Assembly: GCF_002286975.1 (NCBI RefSeq)
Contig: NZ_NSKB01000003.1
Location: 496,001-560,000 of the forward strand
From: Halomonas salipaludis
Lineage (GTDB): Bacteria; Pseudomonadota; Gammaproteobacteria; Pseudomonadales; Halomonadaceae
Direction: 5' to 3'
Length of the DNA stretch: 64,000 nt
Every line of letters starts with the position of its first letter. Within the stretch, counting starts at the first letter, position 1. Made by a program: the position numbers and the translations under genes. Below the pieces are notes generated by a model. The model did no database searches. It was not told the origin of the DNA and saw nothing but the letters and a program-made list of their open reading frames with translations. Below, piece after piece: positions 8,829-20,284 of the stretch.

Positions 8829-9515
8829 TCAATCGTCGATGCCGAGCAGCTCGACCTTGAAGATCAGCGTTTCGTTGGGACCGATCGGGCCGCCGGTACC
8901 GGCTTCACCGTAGGCCAGCTCGGAAGGCAGGTAGATCATCCAGGTATCGCCGACGCTCATCAGCTGCAGGGCTTCCTGCCAGCCCTCGATGACCTGATCG
9001 ACGCGGAAGCTGACCGGCTCGCCGCGCTGGTAGGAGCTATCGAATACGGTACCGTCGATCAGGGTGCCCTCATAGTGCACCTCGACGCTATCCGAGGCGC
9101 TCGGCGACGGGCCGTCACCGGACTCGACCACTTGATACTGCAGTCCCGAGTCGGTGACCTCGACGCCCTCCTCCTCGGCGTTCTCGGCCAGGAAGGCCTC
9201 GCCGGCCTCGCGGTTGGCCTCGGCGGCCTGGGATGCCTGGGCCTCGCGGCTGGCCATGGCGCTCTCCTGGAAGCGGGTCAGCGCCTCGGCCATCTGCTCT
9301 TCACTCATCGCCAGTTCGCCGCCGGCATAGACATCCTCGATGGCCTGGGTGAAAGCATCGAGATCAAGTGCTTCTACGTCCTGTACCAGGCTCTGGCCGA
9401 GGGTCACGCCGAGGCTGTAGCTGAGCTTCTCCTCGTCGCTTTCAGGGGCGGCCAGGGCCAGCGGCGCGGCGGCTAGCAGGGTGCCGAATGCCGCAGCGGA
9501 AACCAGTGTTTTCAT
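8829..9515 (-). CDS. FKBP-type peptidyl-prolyl isomerase, exported
   Basis: A 228-residue protein with a signal peptide (ending near LALAAPES), an N-terminal helical Mip/FkpA-like dimerisation region ('KLSYSLGVTLGQSL') and a C-terminal FKBP domain ('VHYEGTLIDGTVFDSS', 'VIEGWQEALQLMSVG', 'LAYGEAGTGGPIGPNETLIFKVELL'). It should catalyse proline isomerisation and assist folding in the periplasm. ATG 9515 follows GAGGA. It is the first gene of an apparent two-gene unit with the secreted esterase, which may be one of its clients (inference). Confidence 0.92.
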   Translation of the reverse strand: MKTLVSAAAFGTLLAAAPLALAAPESDEEKLSYSLGVTLGQSLVQDVEALDLDAFTQAIEDVYAGGELAMSEEQMAEALTRFQESAMASREAQASQAAEANREAGEAFLAENAEEEGVEVTDSGLQYQVVESGDGPSPSASDSVEVHYEGTLIDGTVFDSSYQRGEPVSFRVDQVIEGWQEALQLMSVGDTWMIYLPSELAYGEAGTGGPIGPNETLIFKVELLGIDD

Positions 9516-9608
9516 GCAGAGTCCTCGATTCAATGTAAGGCGTCGTGTCTCGGACTCTATCAGGCGCCATGAGTTTCCGCACCCGCGCCATTACGGTGCA
9601 ACAGTTGG

Positions 9609-10043
9609 CTACACGACCAGTACCGGGCACTTGGCCATGCTCGCGACCCGCTGCGAGACACTGCCAAGAATGCTCGACTCGCCGTTGGTGCCCTTGGAGC
9701 CGAGCACGATCAGGTCGCACTCGCGCTTGCGGGCGAAGCGCACGATGGTGCTCGACGGTCGCCCGCCCTTGACGAAGGCGCGCACCCCCTCGACGCCGAG
9801 CTCGATGGCGCGGTGCTTGGCATTGAGGGCGATCTCGGTGGCGTACTCCTTGAGCGCGTCGTCGGGAATGTCGAGCTTGGCCGGGCGCACCATCGATAGC
9901 GACGCCTCGAGCAGGCTGTGATGTTTGAACACGCACAGCACGTAGAGCTCGGCGCCGGTCAGTTGCTGCAGCTCGATGGCCTTGTCCAGCGCCCGTAGGG
10001 CGCGCTTGGAGCCGTCGACCGGGACCAGGATTCGCTTGAACAT
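9609..10043 (-). CDS. teaD: Universal stress protein TeaD of the ectoine transporter locus
   Basis: A 144-residue Usp-fold protein beginning '[15 protein letters not shown]' and ending '[15 protein letters not shown]', with the ATP-binding Gly motif 'GSKGTNGES'. In Halomonas elongata TeaD is encoded last in the tea locus, binds ATP and dampens TeaABC activity. The same position behind teaC is seen here. ATG 10043 has AAGGAGA upstream, which excludes the longer frame. Confidence 0.92.
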   Translation of the reverse strand: MFKRILVPVDGSKRALRALDKAIELQQLTGAELYVLCVFKHHSLLEASLSMVRPAKLDIPDDALKEYATEIALNAKHRAIELGVEGVRAFVKGGRPSSTIVRFARKRECDLIVLGSKGTNGESSILGSVSQRVASMAKCPVLVV

Positions 10044-10072
10044 CGTCACCTTCTCCTTGTGGGGCGAGTGGC

Positions 10073-11356
10073 TCACCGGAACGCCAGGTCACGCAGGAAC
10101 AGCGCGATCTGCGGGAACATGATCACCAGCGTTGCCGCCAGTACCAGCATGAAGATGAACGGCGGCGTACCGCGGATCACCTCCCAGTAGGGGCGCTTGA
10201 AGATCGCGATGGCGGTGAAGATATCGCAGCCGAACGGCGGTGTGGCCGAGCCGATCGCCACCTGCAGGGTGATCAGCACGCCGACGTGCACCGGGTCGAG
10301 GCCGGAGGCAGCGATCGCCGGGGCGAAGATCGGCGTCAGCACCAGGATCACCACGATGGGGTCGACGAACATGCAGGCGACGAAGAAGGCCACCGAGATG
10401 GCAATCAACACCCCCACCGGTCCGGCCTCGTTGATGCCCACCGCGGCGAGAATCTCCTGGGGAATCTGGGCAAACGAAATCACCCACGAGAAGCCGTTGC
10501 CCACCGCTACCAGGATGAAGACCACGGCGGTGATCAGCCCGGTGGACTTGGCGATGGTGTAGATATGCTGCAGCTTGAGCGAGCGGAACACCACGAACTC
10601 CAGCAGCACCGCGTACAGCACGCAGGCGGCGGCGGCCTCGGTGGGGCTGAATATGCCGCCGTAGATACCGCCGACGATGAGTACCGGAAAGCCCAACGGC
10701 CATAACGCCTTCTGCACTGCAGTGAGGCGCTCGCGCCAGCTTGACTTGGGCTCGGTGGGCACGTCCTTGATCACCGCATACAACACGCAGTAGATCGAGA
10801 ACATGAACAGGATCAGCAGCCCGGGGCCGATACCGGCGATGAACAGCTCGCCGATCGAGGTGCCGGAGATCACCCCGTAGATGATCATGCCGATGCTCGG
10901 CGGGATCAGGAAGGCGATATCGCTGGAGTTGATGATCAGCGCTAGGGTGAAGGGGTCCTTGTAGCCGGCCTTGAGCATCCGCGGACGCAGCGGCGAACCG
11001 ACGGCCACCACGGTGGCCTGGGTCGAGCCCGAGACGGCGCCGAACAGCGTACAGGAGGCCGCGGTACTTACCGCCAGGCCGCCCTTCACGTGGCCGACGA
11101 AGCTCATCACCATGTTGATCAGGCGACTCGCGGACTGGCCGCGGGTCATGATGTCGGCAGCCAGGATGAACATCGGCACCGCGATCAGCGCAGTAGGGCG
11201 TATGCCACCCATCAACTGCTGGATCAGGGTTTCCATCTGGCCGGTGCCGCCGAAGGTCATGTAGAAACCGACGAAGGCGGCGGTGACCAGCGGTATCATC
11301 ATCGGGAAGCCGAGTAGCAGCAGCACGATCATGATGGAGATAATGATTGTCGTCAT
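10073..11356 (-). CDS. teaC: Ectoine TRAP transporter, large permease TeaC
   Basis: A 427-residue DctM-type membrane protein with about 12 hydrophobic segments and typical DctM phrases ('[24 protein letters not shown]', '[14 protein letters not shown]', '[16 protein letters not shown]'). It forms the translocation channel of the sodium-coupled ectoine/hydroxyectoine uptake system with TeaB. The ATG at 11356 gives the family N-terminus MTTIIISIM. It lies between teaB and teaD on the same strand. Confidence 0.94.
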   Translation of the reverse strand: MTTIIISIMIVLLLLGFPMMIPLVTAAFVGFYMTFGGTGQMETLIQQLMGGIRPTALIAVPMFILAADIMTRGQSASRLINMVMSFVGHVKGGLAVSTAASCTLFGAVSGSTQATVVAVGSPLRPRMLKAGYKDPFTLALIINSSDIAFLIPPSIGMIIYGVISGTSIGELFIAGIGPGLLILFMFSIYCVLYAVIKDVPTEPKSSWRERLTAVQKALWPLGFPVLIVGGIYGGIFSPTEAAAACVLYAVLLEFVVFRSLKLQHIYTIAKSTGLITAVVFILVAVGNGFSWVISFAQIPQEILAAVGINEAGPVGVLIAISVAFFVACMFVDPIVVILVLTPIFAPAIAASGLDPVHVGVLITLQVAIGSATPPFGCDIFTAIAIFKRPYWEVIRGTPPFIFMLVLAATLVIMFPQIALFLRDLAFR

Positions 11357-11372
11357 TGGTGCGTTCCCCGCG

Positions 11373-11960
11373 TCAGACTTCGGTTTCCGTGTCCTTGTAC
11401 CCGTCGACCACATGGGTCGAGAGATAGACGTCACGAGAGGTCAGGTTCTTGATGGCGGTTAGCAGGTACTGGATCCCGGTGATGGTGAAACCCACCGGTA
11501 CCCATAGGTACATGAGCCACACCGGAATACTCAGCGACGGCAGCACCCGGCCGCGGCTGTAGGTGGTCTGGATATAGCCGATCGAGTAGTAGCAGAGCGT
11601 GAACATGACCAGTGCGGTGAACAGACAGATGAAGATCATCAGCCAGCGGCGTCCGCCGGTGGGCAGGGCATCGTAGATCGCCGACATGCGGATATGGCGG
11701 CCGTGGCGCGCGGCATAGCCGATGCCGGCAAAGGTGATCATCACGATCAGGATGCGGTTGACCTCTTCAGAGAAGTGCAGGCTCTCGCCGAACACGAAGC
11801 GGCCGATGACGTTGGCCACGGTGTTGATCGCCATCAGGATCACCCCCATGGCGAGGATCACGGCCTCGGCCTTGCTGATCCAGGTGTCGACGACGCCCAG
11901 CGGGCCGGGCAGGGTGGAGCGGTACTGCTGTTCGGCGACGTCTTCTTCGTTCATGTCCAT
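11373..11960 (-). CDS. teaB: Ectoine TRAP transporter, small permease TeaB
   Basis: A 195-residue DctQ-type protein with four hydrophobic segments, including '[25 protein letters not shown]' and '[30 protein letters not shown]', the standard DctQ core. It partners TeaC. Start at ATG 11960; a second in-frame ATG six bases on is possible. It is separated from teaA by about 200 bases that contain a stable hairpin. Confidence 0.93.
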   Translation of the reverse strand: MDMNEEDVAEQQYRSTLPGPLGVVDTWISKAEAVILAMGVILMAINTVANVIGRFVFGESLHFSEEVNRILIVMITFAGIGYAARHGRHIRMSAIYDALPTGGRRWLMIFICLFTALVMFTLCYYSIGYIQTTYSRGRVLPSLSIPVWLMYLWVPVGFTITGIQYLLTAIKNLTSRDVYLSTHVVDGYKDTETEV

Positions 11961-12092
11961 GTCGAAGGACTCCTCGCGGTCTGGATGGCGTGTCGGTTGG
12001 CGTGTAAACGAACGGTGACACCCCCAGCCTATGCCGTCGCGCCGGCACTTGCAGGCGCAGAATCAACGCTGATTGGCCGGGTGGCAACGACG

Positions 12093-12118
12093 AGGGGGCA
12101 GCCTTGCGGCTGCCCCCT
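12093..12118 (-). terminator. Intercistronic hairpin between teaA and teaB
   Basis: The inverted repeat AGGGGGCAGCC / GGCTGCCCCCT with a four-base loop lies 44 bases after the teaA stop. There is no T tract. It may stop some transcripts or shield the 3' end of teaA mRNA, so that binding protein is made in excess over permease. Confidence 0.5.
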
Positions 12119-12161
12119 GTGCGGTTAGCTGCGTCGCACGCTTGGCGTGCACGGCGCGGCA

Positions 12162-13178
12162 TCACTCGTTGGTGACGGCCTCGAGGTCGGCCTTGAACTG
12201 CTCGAGCAGTTCGGCACCGCGATCGCCGGTCATTTCCACGAAGCGCTCTTCGACCTGTGGGGCGCGCTCGCGGAAGGCCTGGATCTGCTCCTCGTCGAGG
12301 CGCGTTACGGTGACTTCGTCGGAGGCCTCCTGGATCGCCTCGAGCGACTCATCGGCGAGCCCGGAAATGTGCTCGATGATGTGCTCGTAGGCGGCCTCGG
12401 TGGCGTCACGCACCAGCTGCTGGTCCTCTTCGGAGAGGCCGTCGAAGAAGTCCTGGTTGGCCATCATCGCGGTGGTGAACCAGCCGTGGCCGGTGAATAC
12501 CAGGTTGGGCGAGACCTCATACAGGCCGCCTGACTCGATCCAGAAGATCGGGTTTTCCTGGCCCTGGATGATATTGGTCTGCAGGCCACCGTAAACCTCG
12601 CCCCACGGCAGCGGGGTCGGCGTGGCGCCGAAGGCGCGGTAGGTTTCGGAGAGCAGCGGGTTGGTCATGGTGCGGATGTTCTTGCCGCGCAGATCATCCG
12701 GGCTGGTGAAGGGTTCGTCGAGGGTGACGACCATCTCGCCTTCCGGGTACATCTTGAGCAGCTCGAGGCCCTGTTCGGCATACAGCTCGGGGAAGGTCTC
12801 GTTGATCGCCGTGGAGGTGTTGAAGAACTCGATCACGGTCTCTTCATCGGTGGGCAGCAGATAGGGGATGAAGAAGATCTGTGCCTCGGGAATCAGCGAC
12901 CCGGTAAAGCCCGGCGACTGATTGACGAACTGCAGGATGCCGGCCTGGGTCTGCTCCATGATGTCGTCGGACTCGCCGAGCTCACCGAAGCGATAGACTT
13001 GCACGGTGTGATCGGAGTTGTCCTCGACATACTCCTTGAAGGCAACGGCGAAGACGTCCTGAACATCGCCTTCGAACTCCTCGTGGGCGTAACGCCAGTT
13101 ATCGGCATTAGCAGCGGCGGAGAGGCCGAACAGCAGGGCGCCGACACTGGCGGCGGTGAGTAGGTTGCGTACTATCAT
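12162..13178 (-). CDS. teaA: Ectoine/hydroxyectoine-binding protein TeaA
   Basis: A 338-residue TRAP periplasmic binding protein with a signal peptide cleaved at about ANA-DNWRY. The mature sequence (DNWRYAHEEFEGDVQDVF..., 'YRFGELGESDDIMEQTQ', 'GLQTNIIQGQENPIFWIESG') closely follows the Halomonas elongata TeaA that I know, including the conserved aromatic and Arg positions around 'KNIRTMTNPLLSETYRAFG' that form the ligand pocket. It should deliver ectoine and hydroxyectoine to TeaBC during salt stress. GAGGG lies upstream of ATG 13178. No ectABC genes are in the window. Confidence 0.95.
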   Translation of the reverse strand: MIVRNLLTAASVGALLFGLSAAANADNWRYAHEEFEGDVQDVFAVAFKEYVEDNSDHTVQVYRFGELGESDDIMEQTQAGILQFVNQSPGFTGSLIPEAQIFFIPYLLPTDEETVIEFFNTSTAINETFPELYAEQGLELLKMYPEGEMVVTLDEPFTSPDDLRGKNIRTMTNPLLSETYRAFGATPTPLPWGEVYGGLQTNIIQGQENPIFWIESGGLYEVSPNLVFTGHGWFTTAMMANQDFFDGLSEEDQQLVRDATEAAYEHIIEHISGLADESLEAIQEASDEVTVTRLDEEQIQAFRERAPQVEERFVEMTGDRGAELLEQFKADLEAVTNE

Positions 13179-13267
13179 TTTTGTCTTCCCTCACAAGGTT
13201 GAGCCAGCATAAACAGGTCCCGGCTGGCTGAAGTGCAGGTTTAAAAACATGCAGTTGTGATTTCAGG

Positions 13268-13813
13268 CTAGCGCGCGGCCGGTGAGGGGTCAAGGCAGCG
13301 TTCGAGGGTTTGCAGGGCGTAAAGGTGGTGTTTTTTCTGTTCTGGCAGCCTGGCGAAGAGGCGTTCAGCCAGGGGCGGGTCGGTCTCGCGTAGCGGACGT
13401 ATCGCACCCGCCTCCAGCAGCGTCTCGTCGCTACTGCGCTGCAGCATGCGCAGCGCCTCACGCTCGCTCAGCAGCTCGGCGCGCTTGAGGGTGTCGCGCA
13501 GTTCAGCGATCTCGGGGTTGGTGAGCGCTCGCTGCTTGAGCCTGCGGCGACGCTCTCGCAGCGGCCGGGTCAGCTCGGCCTGCCAGCGGCGCAGCGCGTC
13601 GAGTTCGGCGTCGAGACCGCCAACTGCGGTGAGGCCGTGGCTAGCCAGCCAGCAGTGCCACAGCAGTTCGCAGACATCGGCGCCGGCCTCGTCCTGCAGC
13701 TGCAGGCAGGCTGCCGCGACGCCCTCGCGGGCATAAAATGCCAGCGCGAAGTCCCACAGCGGCGCGTCGCGCAGAGAGGCCCGCAAGCGCGCCAACAATT
13801 GGGTAGAATCCAT
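13268..13813 (-). CDS. TIGR02444/DUF2390 family protein
   Basis: A 181-residue soluble protein with the family pattern 'LWDFALAFYAREGVAAACLQLQDEAGADVCELLWHCWLA'. The family is usually encoded divergently next to an ABC-F ATPase, as here, and has no defined function. The C-terminal half is highly charged and helical. ATG 13813 follows AGGAA; the longer frame to 13843 lacks support. Confidence 0.85.
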   Translation of the reverse strand: MDSTQLLARLRASLRDAPLWDFALAFYAREGVAAACLQLQDEAGADVCELLWHCWLASHGLTAVGGLDAELDALRRWQAELTRPLRERRRRLKQRALTNPEIAELRDTLKRAELLSEREALRMLQRSSDETLLEAGAIRPLRETDPPLAERLFARLPEQKKHHLYALQTLERCLDPSPAAR

Positions 13814-13866
13814 GCCATTCGTTCCTACGGGGTGGCGAGCCACCCTGCCGACCTACCGGAGCCAGC

Positions 13867-15798
<1,932 letters not shown>

Positions 15799-15858
15799 GT
15801 TAGCTGACGGTTGGTGCAATGCATGGCGCACTCACGAGATCCGCCGGGTAAAGTGCGG

Positions 15859-16052
15859 CGCACTCACGGGTAAGCACGAAAGCGACATATACCCCGGGTT
15901 GCTGGCGCAAATGAAGCGACGTCCGGCGCTCGCCATGGATGGCGAGCGAGGGGCACTCGTGAGGGATTATGTTGTGCCCCGACGGACAGGTCGCGAGTGC
16001 AGCGCCAGGGTTTCAACCCGGGGGGCGCGACTCGTGCTTACCTAGTGAGTGC
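15859..16052. repeat. Large palindromic structured element, copy 2
   Basis: About 50-base outer arms pair: 15860-15909 (CACTCAC-GGGTAAGCACGA..., CCCCGGGTTG, CTGGCGC) against 16002-16051 read in reverse. Inside are two hairpins: CGCTCGCCA-TGGA-TGGCGAGCG (15928-15949) and GGGGCAC...GTGCCCC (15950-15980). CGACGTCCG / CGGACAGGTCG forms an inner closing stem. The whole folds as a branched cruciform filling the gap between the ABC-F gene and dtd. It shares its hairpin core with the 7.64 kb element. No coding potential. Confidence 0.65.
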
Positions 16053-16067
16053 AGGCCGGTGGCGCGA

Positions 16068-16505
16068 TCAACTCTCGAGCAGAAAGGTCACCGGCCCATC
16101 GTTGATCAGCGCCACCTGCATATCGGCGCCGAATTCGCCGCAGGCGACCCGCGGCCAGCTGGCCTGGGCGCGGGTCAGCAGGTAAGTGAACAGTCGCTCA
16201 CCCTCGGCGGGCGGCGCGGCGCTGGAGAAACTCGGGCGCAGGCCCTTGCGCGTGTCGGCGGCAAGGGTGAACTGCGAGACCAGCAGCAGCCCGCCCTCGG
16301 CCTGCTGCAAATTGCGGTTCATCTTGCCCTCGGCATCGCTGAATACCCGGTAGTGCAGCAGCTTGTGCAGCAGCTTGTCGGCGCGCGCCTCGTCGTCGCC
16401 CTTGTCGACGCCGATCAGTGCCAGCAGGCCGTGGTCGATGGCGCCGACGGTCTGGCCGTCGACCTCGACGCTGGCGCGGCGTACGCGTTGGATCAGGGCT
16501 CGCAT
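16068..16505 (-). CDS. dtd: D-aminoacyl-tRNA deacylase
   Basis: A 145-residue enzyme, the usual family length, that hydrolyses D-amino acids wrongly attached to tRNA. The two active-site motifs are present: 'SQFTLAAD' (about 78) and '[11 protein letters not shown]' at the C-terminus, the latter holding the Gly-cis-Pro selectivity filter. ATG 16505 gives the standard start MRALIQRV. Confidence 0.97.
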   Translation of the reverse strand: MRALIQRVRRASVEVDGQTVGAIDHGLLALIGVDKGDDEARADKLLHKLLHYRVFSDAEGKMNRNLQQAEGGLLLVSQFTLAADTRKGLRPSFSSAAPPAEGERLFTYLLTRAQASWPRVACGEFGADMQVALINDGPVTFLLES

Positions 16506-16556
16506 GCCACGTCTCCTGGCAATCATGGATGTGGAGCGAGAGCGTAACACGGTGAT

Positions 16557-17402
16557 CTACCAGGCGCGGCACACCATCACGTCGCAGTGCGGCTCCGCCA
16601 GCAGTCGTTCGGTGAGCTGGCCCTGACGACCCAGCGGGCCGCGGCTACCCAGTGCCAGCAGGTCCGGTGGCTGGCGGCGCAGGCGATTCATCAACACCTC
16701 CAGCGGATCGCCCTGCTCGAGCTCCAGGTGCACCTCGGGCACGGCGTCGAACTCGCTCATCAGCTGGTCGATCTCGCGCTCCAGCTGCTGGCGCAGGCGC
16801 GCCACTTCACGATCGCGCCACTGGGCGTAGTGGCTCTCGGAGCCCAGCTCGCGCTCGCCGGGGATGTTCCAGGCGTGGAGCAGGGTGACGCTGGCTTCGG
16901 GGAAGCGCTTGAGGGTCTCGCGCAGGGTGTGGCGGCAGGTCAGCGAGAAGTTGACCGGCACCAGGATGTCCTGCCAGGTCTGGGTCGCCAGATGGCTTAC
17001 CGAGAGCACCGGACAGGGCGCGCCGCGCAGTACCCGGGCCAGGGTGGTGCCGCCGACCAGATCGAGCTGGCCGCGCTTGCGGTGGGCGCCGAGCACGATC
17101 ATGTCGACCTCGCGCTCATGGGCCTCGCGGATGATCTCGGCATAGGGCGCGCCGGCCACGGTCTGCAGCAGGGTGGCCGGCTCGGCGAGGGCGTAGTCCT
17201 CGCGCAGGTCGGTCATGGTGCGCTGCATCTCCTCGACCACCAGTGGTTCCAGGTCGCGCAGCGCCTGGCGCGGCAGGTGCGGGTCGAGCACGTGGATGAC
17301 ATCGAGGCGCGCGCCGCTTTCGTTGGCCATGCGCAGGGCACGGGCAAAGGCGGCGCGGTTCTCGGCGGACAGGTCGCAGGCAAACAGCAGGGTGTGGGCC
17401 AT
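16557..17402 (-). CDS. Tandem-domain universal stress protein
   Basis: A 281-residue protein made of two Usp domains in tandem. The first starts 'MAHTLLFACDLSAENRAAF' and carries 'VLGAHRKRGQLDLVGGTT'; the second carries 'ALGSRGPLGRQGQLTERLL' and ends 'HCDVMVCRAW'. Both keep Gly-x2-Gly-x9-Gly-type nucleotide-binding loops in modified form. Tandem Usp proteins of this size resemble UspE. Start at ATG 17402 with GGGAGGG upstream. It is unlinked to the TeaD Usp gene. Confidence 0.88.
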   Translation of the reverse strand: MAHTLLFACDLSAENRAAFARALRMANESGARLDVIHVLDPHLPRQALRDLEPLVVEEMQRTMTDLREDYALAEPATLLQTVAGAPYAEIIREAHEREVDMIVLGAHRKRGQLDLVGGTTLARVLRGAPCPVLSVSHLATQTWQDILVPVNFSLTCRHTLRETLKRFPEASVTLLHAWNIPGERELGSESHYAQWRDREVARLRQQLEREIDQLMSEFDAVPEVHLELEQGDPLEVLMNRLRRQPPDLLALGSRGPLGRQGQLTERLLAEPHCDVMVCRAW

Positions 17403-17560
17403 GAGCTTCCCTCCCTCGATGCGGGGCACGTGGCGCCGCCTGGGGCGATGGCGCCATCACTCCCCAGCATGGTGCCAGTTGCCCAAGCCTGCAAGCTGAG
17501 GGATTTCCCACCCCACGGTTATCACAGTAAGCGGCGTCCGAGACGGGGCCCTCGCCGCGT

Positions 17561-18373
17561 TCACCACCAGGCGTGGAAGTGGTGCACCGGCCCGCGGCCG
17601 CGGCCGACCCGCAGCCGTACACTGGCGGTGAGTGCCTCGTTCAGCCACTGCTTGGCGGCGCCGACGGCCTCGGGCAGGGCGTCGCCGCGGGCCAGGCAGG
17701 CGGTCACCGCCGACGACAGCGAGCAGCCGGTGCCGTGGAGGTTGTCGGTGGCGATGCGCGGACCGTCGAGCCAGCGTGCACTGCCGGCATCGGCGAGCAG
17801 ATCGGGGCAGCGCTCGCCGTGCAGGTGGCCACCCTTGAGCAGCACATGGGGGGCGCCGAGGCTGCTTAGTGCTGGCAGCATGGCCTCCATCTCGTTGGCT
17901 GTGGTCGGCGTGCTGCGTTCCAGCAGCACCGCCGCCTCGGGCAGGTTGGGGGTGATCAGGTCGGCCAGCGGCACCAGGATGTCGCGCACCGCGGCGATAC
18001 CGGCGTTGTCGACCAGCACGTCGCCGCTCTTGGCGACCATCACCGGGTCGAGCACCACCCAGCGCGGGCGACGGCGCGTCAGCGCCGCGCGGATCACCTC
18101 GGCGACCTCGCGGCTTGCCACCATGCCGATCTTCACTGCGTCGATCTCGACGTCGTCGAGCAGGGTCTCGAGCTGGGCGGCGATGAAGTCGGCGGGCACT
18201 GGGTGAACGCCACGCACGCCCTGGGTGTTCTGGGCGGTCAGTGCGGTGATCACGCTGGTACCATAGGCGCCCAGCGCCGAAAAGGTCTTGAGGTCGGCCT
18301 GGATGCCGGCGCCGCCGCTGGGGTCGGAGCCGGCAATGGTCAGGGCATTGGCAATCGAAATGGGAGCGGTCAT
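17561..18373 (-). CDS. thiD: Hydroxymethylpyrimidine/phosphomethylpyrimidine kinase
   Basis: A 270-residue ribokinase-fold enzyme that phosphorylates HMP and HMP-P for thiamine synthesis. Motifs: '[26 protein letters not shown]' at the N-terminus, '[10 protein letters not shown]', 'TPNLPEA', and the catalytic '[11 protein letters not shown]' anion hole with Cys. Start ATG 18373. It lies about 14 kb from thiS-thiG, so the pathway genes are dispersed. Confidence 0.96.
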   Translation of the reverse strand: MTAPISIANALTIAGSDPSGGAGIQADLKTFSALGAYGTSVITALTAQNTQGVRGVHPVPADFIAAQLETLLDDVEIDAVKIGMVASREVAEVIRAALTRRRPRWVVLDPVMVAKSGDVLVDNAGIAAVRDILVPLADLITPNLPEAAVLLERSTPTTANEMEAMLPALSSLGAPHVLLKGGHLHGERCPDLLADAGSARWLDGPRIATDNLHGTGCSLSSAVTACLARGDALPEAVGAAKQWLNEALTASVRLRVGRGRGPVHHFHAWW

Positions 18374-18435
18374 GGCAAGGGCGTCAGGGTGGTGTCGATG
18401 AAGGCTAGGCTACTGCAGATGACGGGGTGGACGCC

Positions 18436-18867
18436 ATGTTGAGCCTGTTCGTGGTGGCGCTGGTCAGTGCCACTCTGCTGCCCGGCGGCTCGGAAGTATG
18501 GCTGGCGCGCCAGTGGTGCCTGGGGCAGCCGGCACTGGCGCTGTGGCTGGTGGCGACCAGCGGCAATACCCTGGGCAGCTTGATCAACGTGTGGATGGGC
18601 CGTTATGCGCGGCGCTTCCAGGATCGGCGCTGGTTTCCGGCAAGCCCCGCCGGGCTTGCCCGCGCCGAGCGCTGGTACCATCGCTTCGGCGAGTGGAGCC
18701 TGTTGCTCTCCTGGGCGCCGCTGATCGGTGACCCGCTTACCGTGCTGGCCGGGGTGTTCCGGTTGCCGTGGTGGCGGGCGATCCTGCTGATCACGCTGGC
18801 CAAGGGCACCCGCTACGCCGTGGTGCTCTACCTGGCCCACGCCTGGCTGGCGCCGCTCTGCCAGTAG
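18436..18867 (+). CDS. YqaA-type small DedA-like membrane protein
   Basis: A 143-residue inner-membrane protein with about four hydrophobic segments and the family core 'LLPGGSEVWLARQW', 'GNTLGSLINVWMGRYARRF', 'RFGEWSLLLSWAPLIGDPLTVLAGVFR'. It belongs to the VTT/DedA-like YqaA group; DedA relatives help recycle lipid carriers, but the role of YqaA is not settled. ATG 18436 is preferred over the GTG at 18427. The stop lies four bases from the convergent dctM stop. Confidence 0.85.
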   Translation: MLSLFVVALVSATLLPGGSEVWLARQWCLGQPALALWLVATSGNTLGSLINVWMGRYARRFQDRRWFPASPAGLARAERWYHRFGEWSLLLSWAPLIGDPLTVLAGVFRLPWWRAILLITLAKGTRYAVVLYLAHAWLAPLCQ

Positions 18868-18871
18868 GCGG

Positions 18872-20284
18872 TCACAGCACCGAGGGCAGCCAGGTGGCCA
18901 GCGCTGGGAATAGCGCCAGGGCACCCAGCATCGCCAGCTGCAGCAGAATGAACGGGATCACGCCGCGGTAGATCGCCGTGGTCGGCACCGAGTCCGGCGT
19001 CACGCCGCGCAGATAGAACAGTGCGAAGCCGAACGGCGGTGTCAGGAACGAGGTCTGCAGGTTGATGGCGATCATGATCCCCAGCCAGATCGGGTCGACG
19101 CCCATGGCCAGCAGCACCGGCCCGACGATCGGCACCACCACGAAGGTGATCTCGATGAAGTCGAGGATGAAGCCGAGCAGGAAGATCACCAGCATCACCA
19201 CCAGGGTGGCGCCGATGACGCCGCCGGGCAGCGCCTCGAACAGCTCGGTGACCAGGTGCTCGCCGCCATAGGCGCGGAACACCAGCGAGAACAGTGCCGC
19301 GCCGATCAGGATCAGGAACACCATGCTGGTGACGTGGGTGGTGGTGCGCGCCACGTCCTTGAGCACCGGCAGCGACAGGCGGCGCTTGGCCAGCGCCAAC
19401 ACCAGCGCGCCGAAGGCGCCTACCGCCGAGGCCTCGGTGGGGGTGGCGAAGCCACCGAGGATCGAGCCCAGCACCGCGACGATCAGCAGTACCGGCGGCA
19501 CCAACCCCTTGAGCAGCAGCGGCCATAGGCTGCCGCGGTAGTCGAGTTCACGCATCAGCTCCTGGCGGTTGGCGGGCGGTGCGACCTCGGGCTTGAGCCA
19601 GGCCACCGCCGCGACATAGACGATATAGGCGACCACCAGAATCAGCCCGGGGATCAGTGCGCCGATAAACAGGTCGCCCACCGACAGGGTGCGCGGGCTC
19701 CACACCCCCATCGACAGCTGGGCCTGCTGATAGGCGTTGGAGAGTACGTCGCCGAGCAGCACCAGGGCGATCGACGGCGGGATGATCTGGCCCAGGGTGC
19801 CGGTGGCGCAGATGGTGCCGGTGGCAAGGGCCGGCGAGTAGCCGCGCTTGAGCATGGTCGGCAGCGACAGCAGCCCCATGGTGACCACGGTGGCGCCGAC
19901 GATGCCGGTGGAGGCGGCCAGCAGCATGCCGACCAGCACCACCGAGATGCCCAGACCACCGCGCAGCGCGCCGAACAGCAGTGCCATGGCGTCGAGCAGG
20001 GTCTCGGCGACCCGCGATTTCTCGAGCAGCACCCCCATCAGCACGAACAGTGGCACCGCCAGCAGGGTCTGGTTGGTCATGATGCCGTAGAGGCGGTTGG
20101 GCATGGCCGACATGAAGCGGCCCTCGAAGGGCACCGCCACGCCCAGGCTCTGCAGCGCAAACCCCAGGCCGGCGAAGGCCAGCGCGGTGCCGGCCAGCGA
20201 CAGCGCCACCGGGTAGCCCAGCATCAGCACGCCGCACACGGCGAAGAACAGCAGGAACGGCATATAGACGAGCACGGCTTCCAC
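18872..20284 (-). CDS. TRAP transporter large permease (DctM)
   Basis: A 470-residue DctM-type protein with about 12 hydrophobic segments ('STGIVGATVVTMGLLSLPTMLKRGY', 'GTLGQIIPPSIALVLLGD', 'IMIAINLQTSFLTPPFGFALFYLRG'). It carries the extended loop of the mannitol/chloroaromatic/C4-acid-type subgroup and is clearly distinct from TeaC. A GTG start at 20284 directly abuts the dctQ stop, with AGGAG seven bases upstream. No binding-protein gene is adjacent, so the substrate is unknown. Confidence 0.9.
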   Translation of the reverse strand: MEAVLVYMPFLLFFAVCGVLMLGYPVALSLAGTALAFAGLGFALQSLGVAVPFEGRFMSAMPNRLYGIMTNQTLLAVPLFVLMGVLLEKSRVAETLLDAMALLFGALRGGLGISVVLVGMLLAASTGIVGATVVTMGLLSLPTMLKRGYSPALATGTICATGTLGQIIPPSIALVLLGDVLSNAYQQAQLSMGVWSPRTLSVGDLFIGALIPGLILVVAYIVYVAAVAWLKPEVAPPANRQELMRELDYRGSLWPLLLKGLVPPVLLIVAVLGSILGGFATPTEASAVGAFGALVLALAKRRLSLPVLKDVARTTTHVTSMVFLILIGAALFSLVFRAYGGEHLVTELFEALPGGVIGATLVVMLVIFLLGFILDFIEITFVVVPIVGPVLLAMGVDPIWLGIMIAINLQTSFLTPPFGFALFYLRGVTPDSVPTTAIYRGVIPFILLQLAMLGALALFPALATWLPSVL

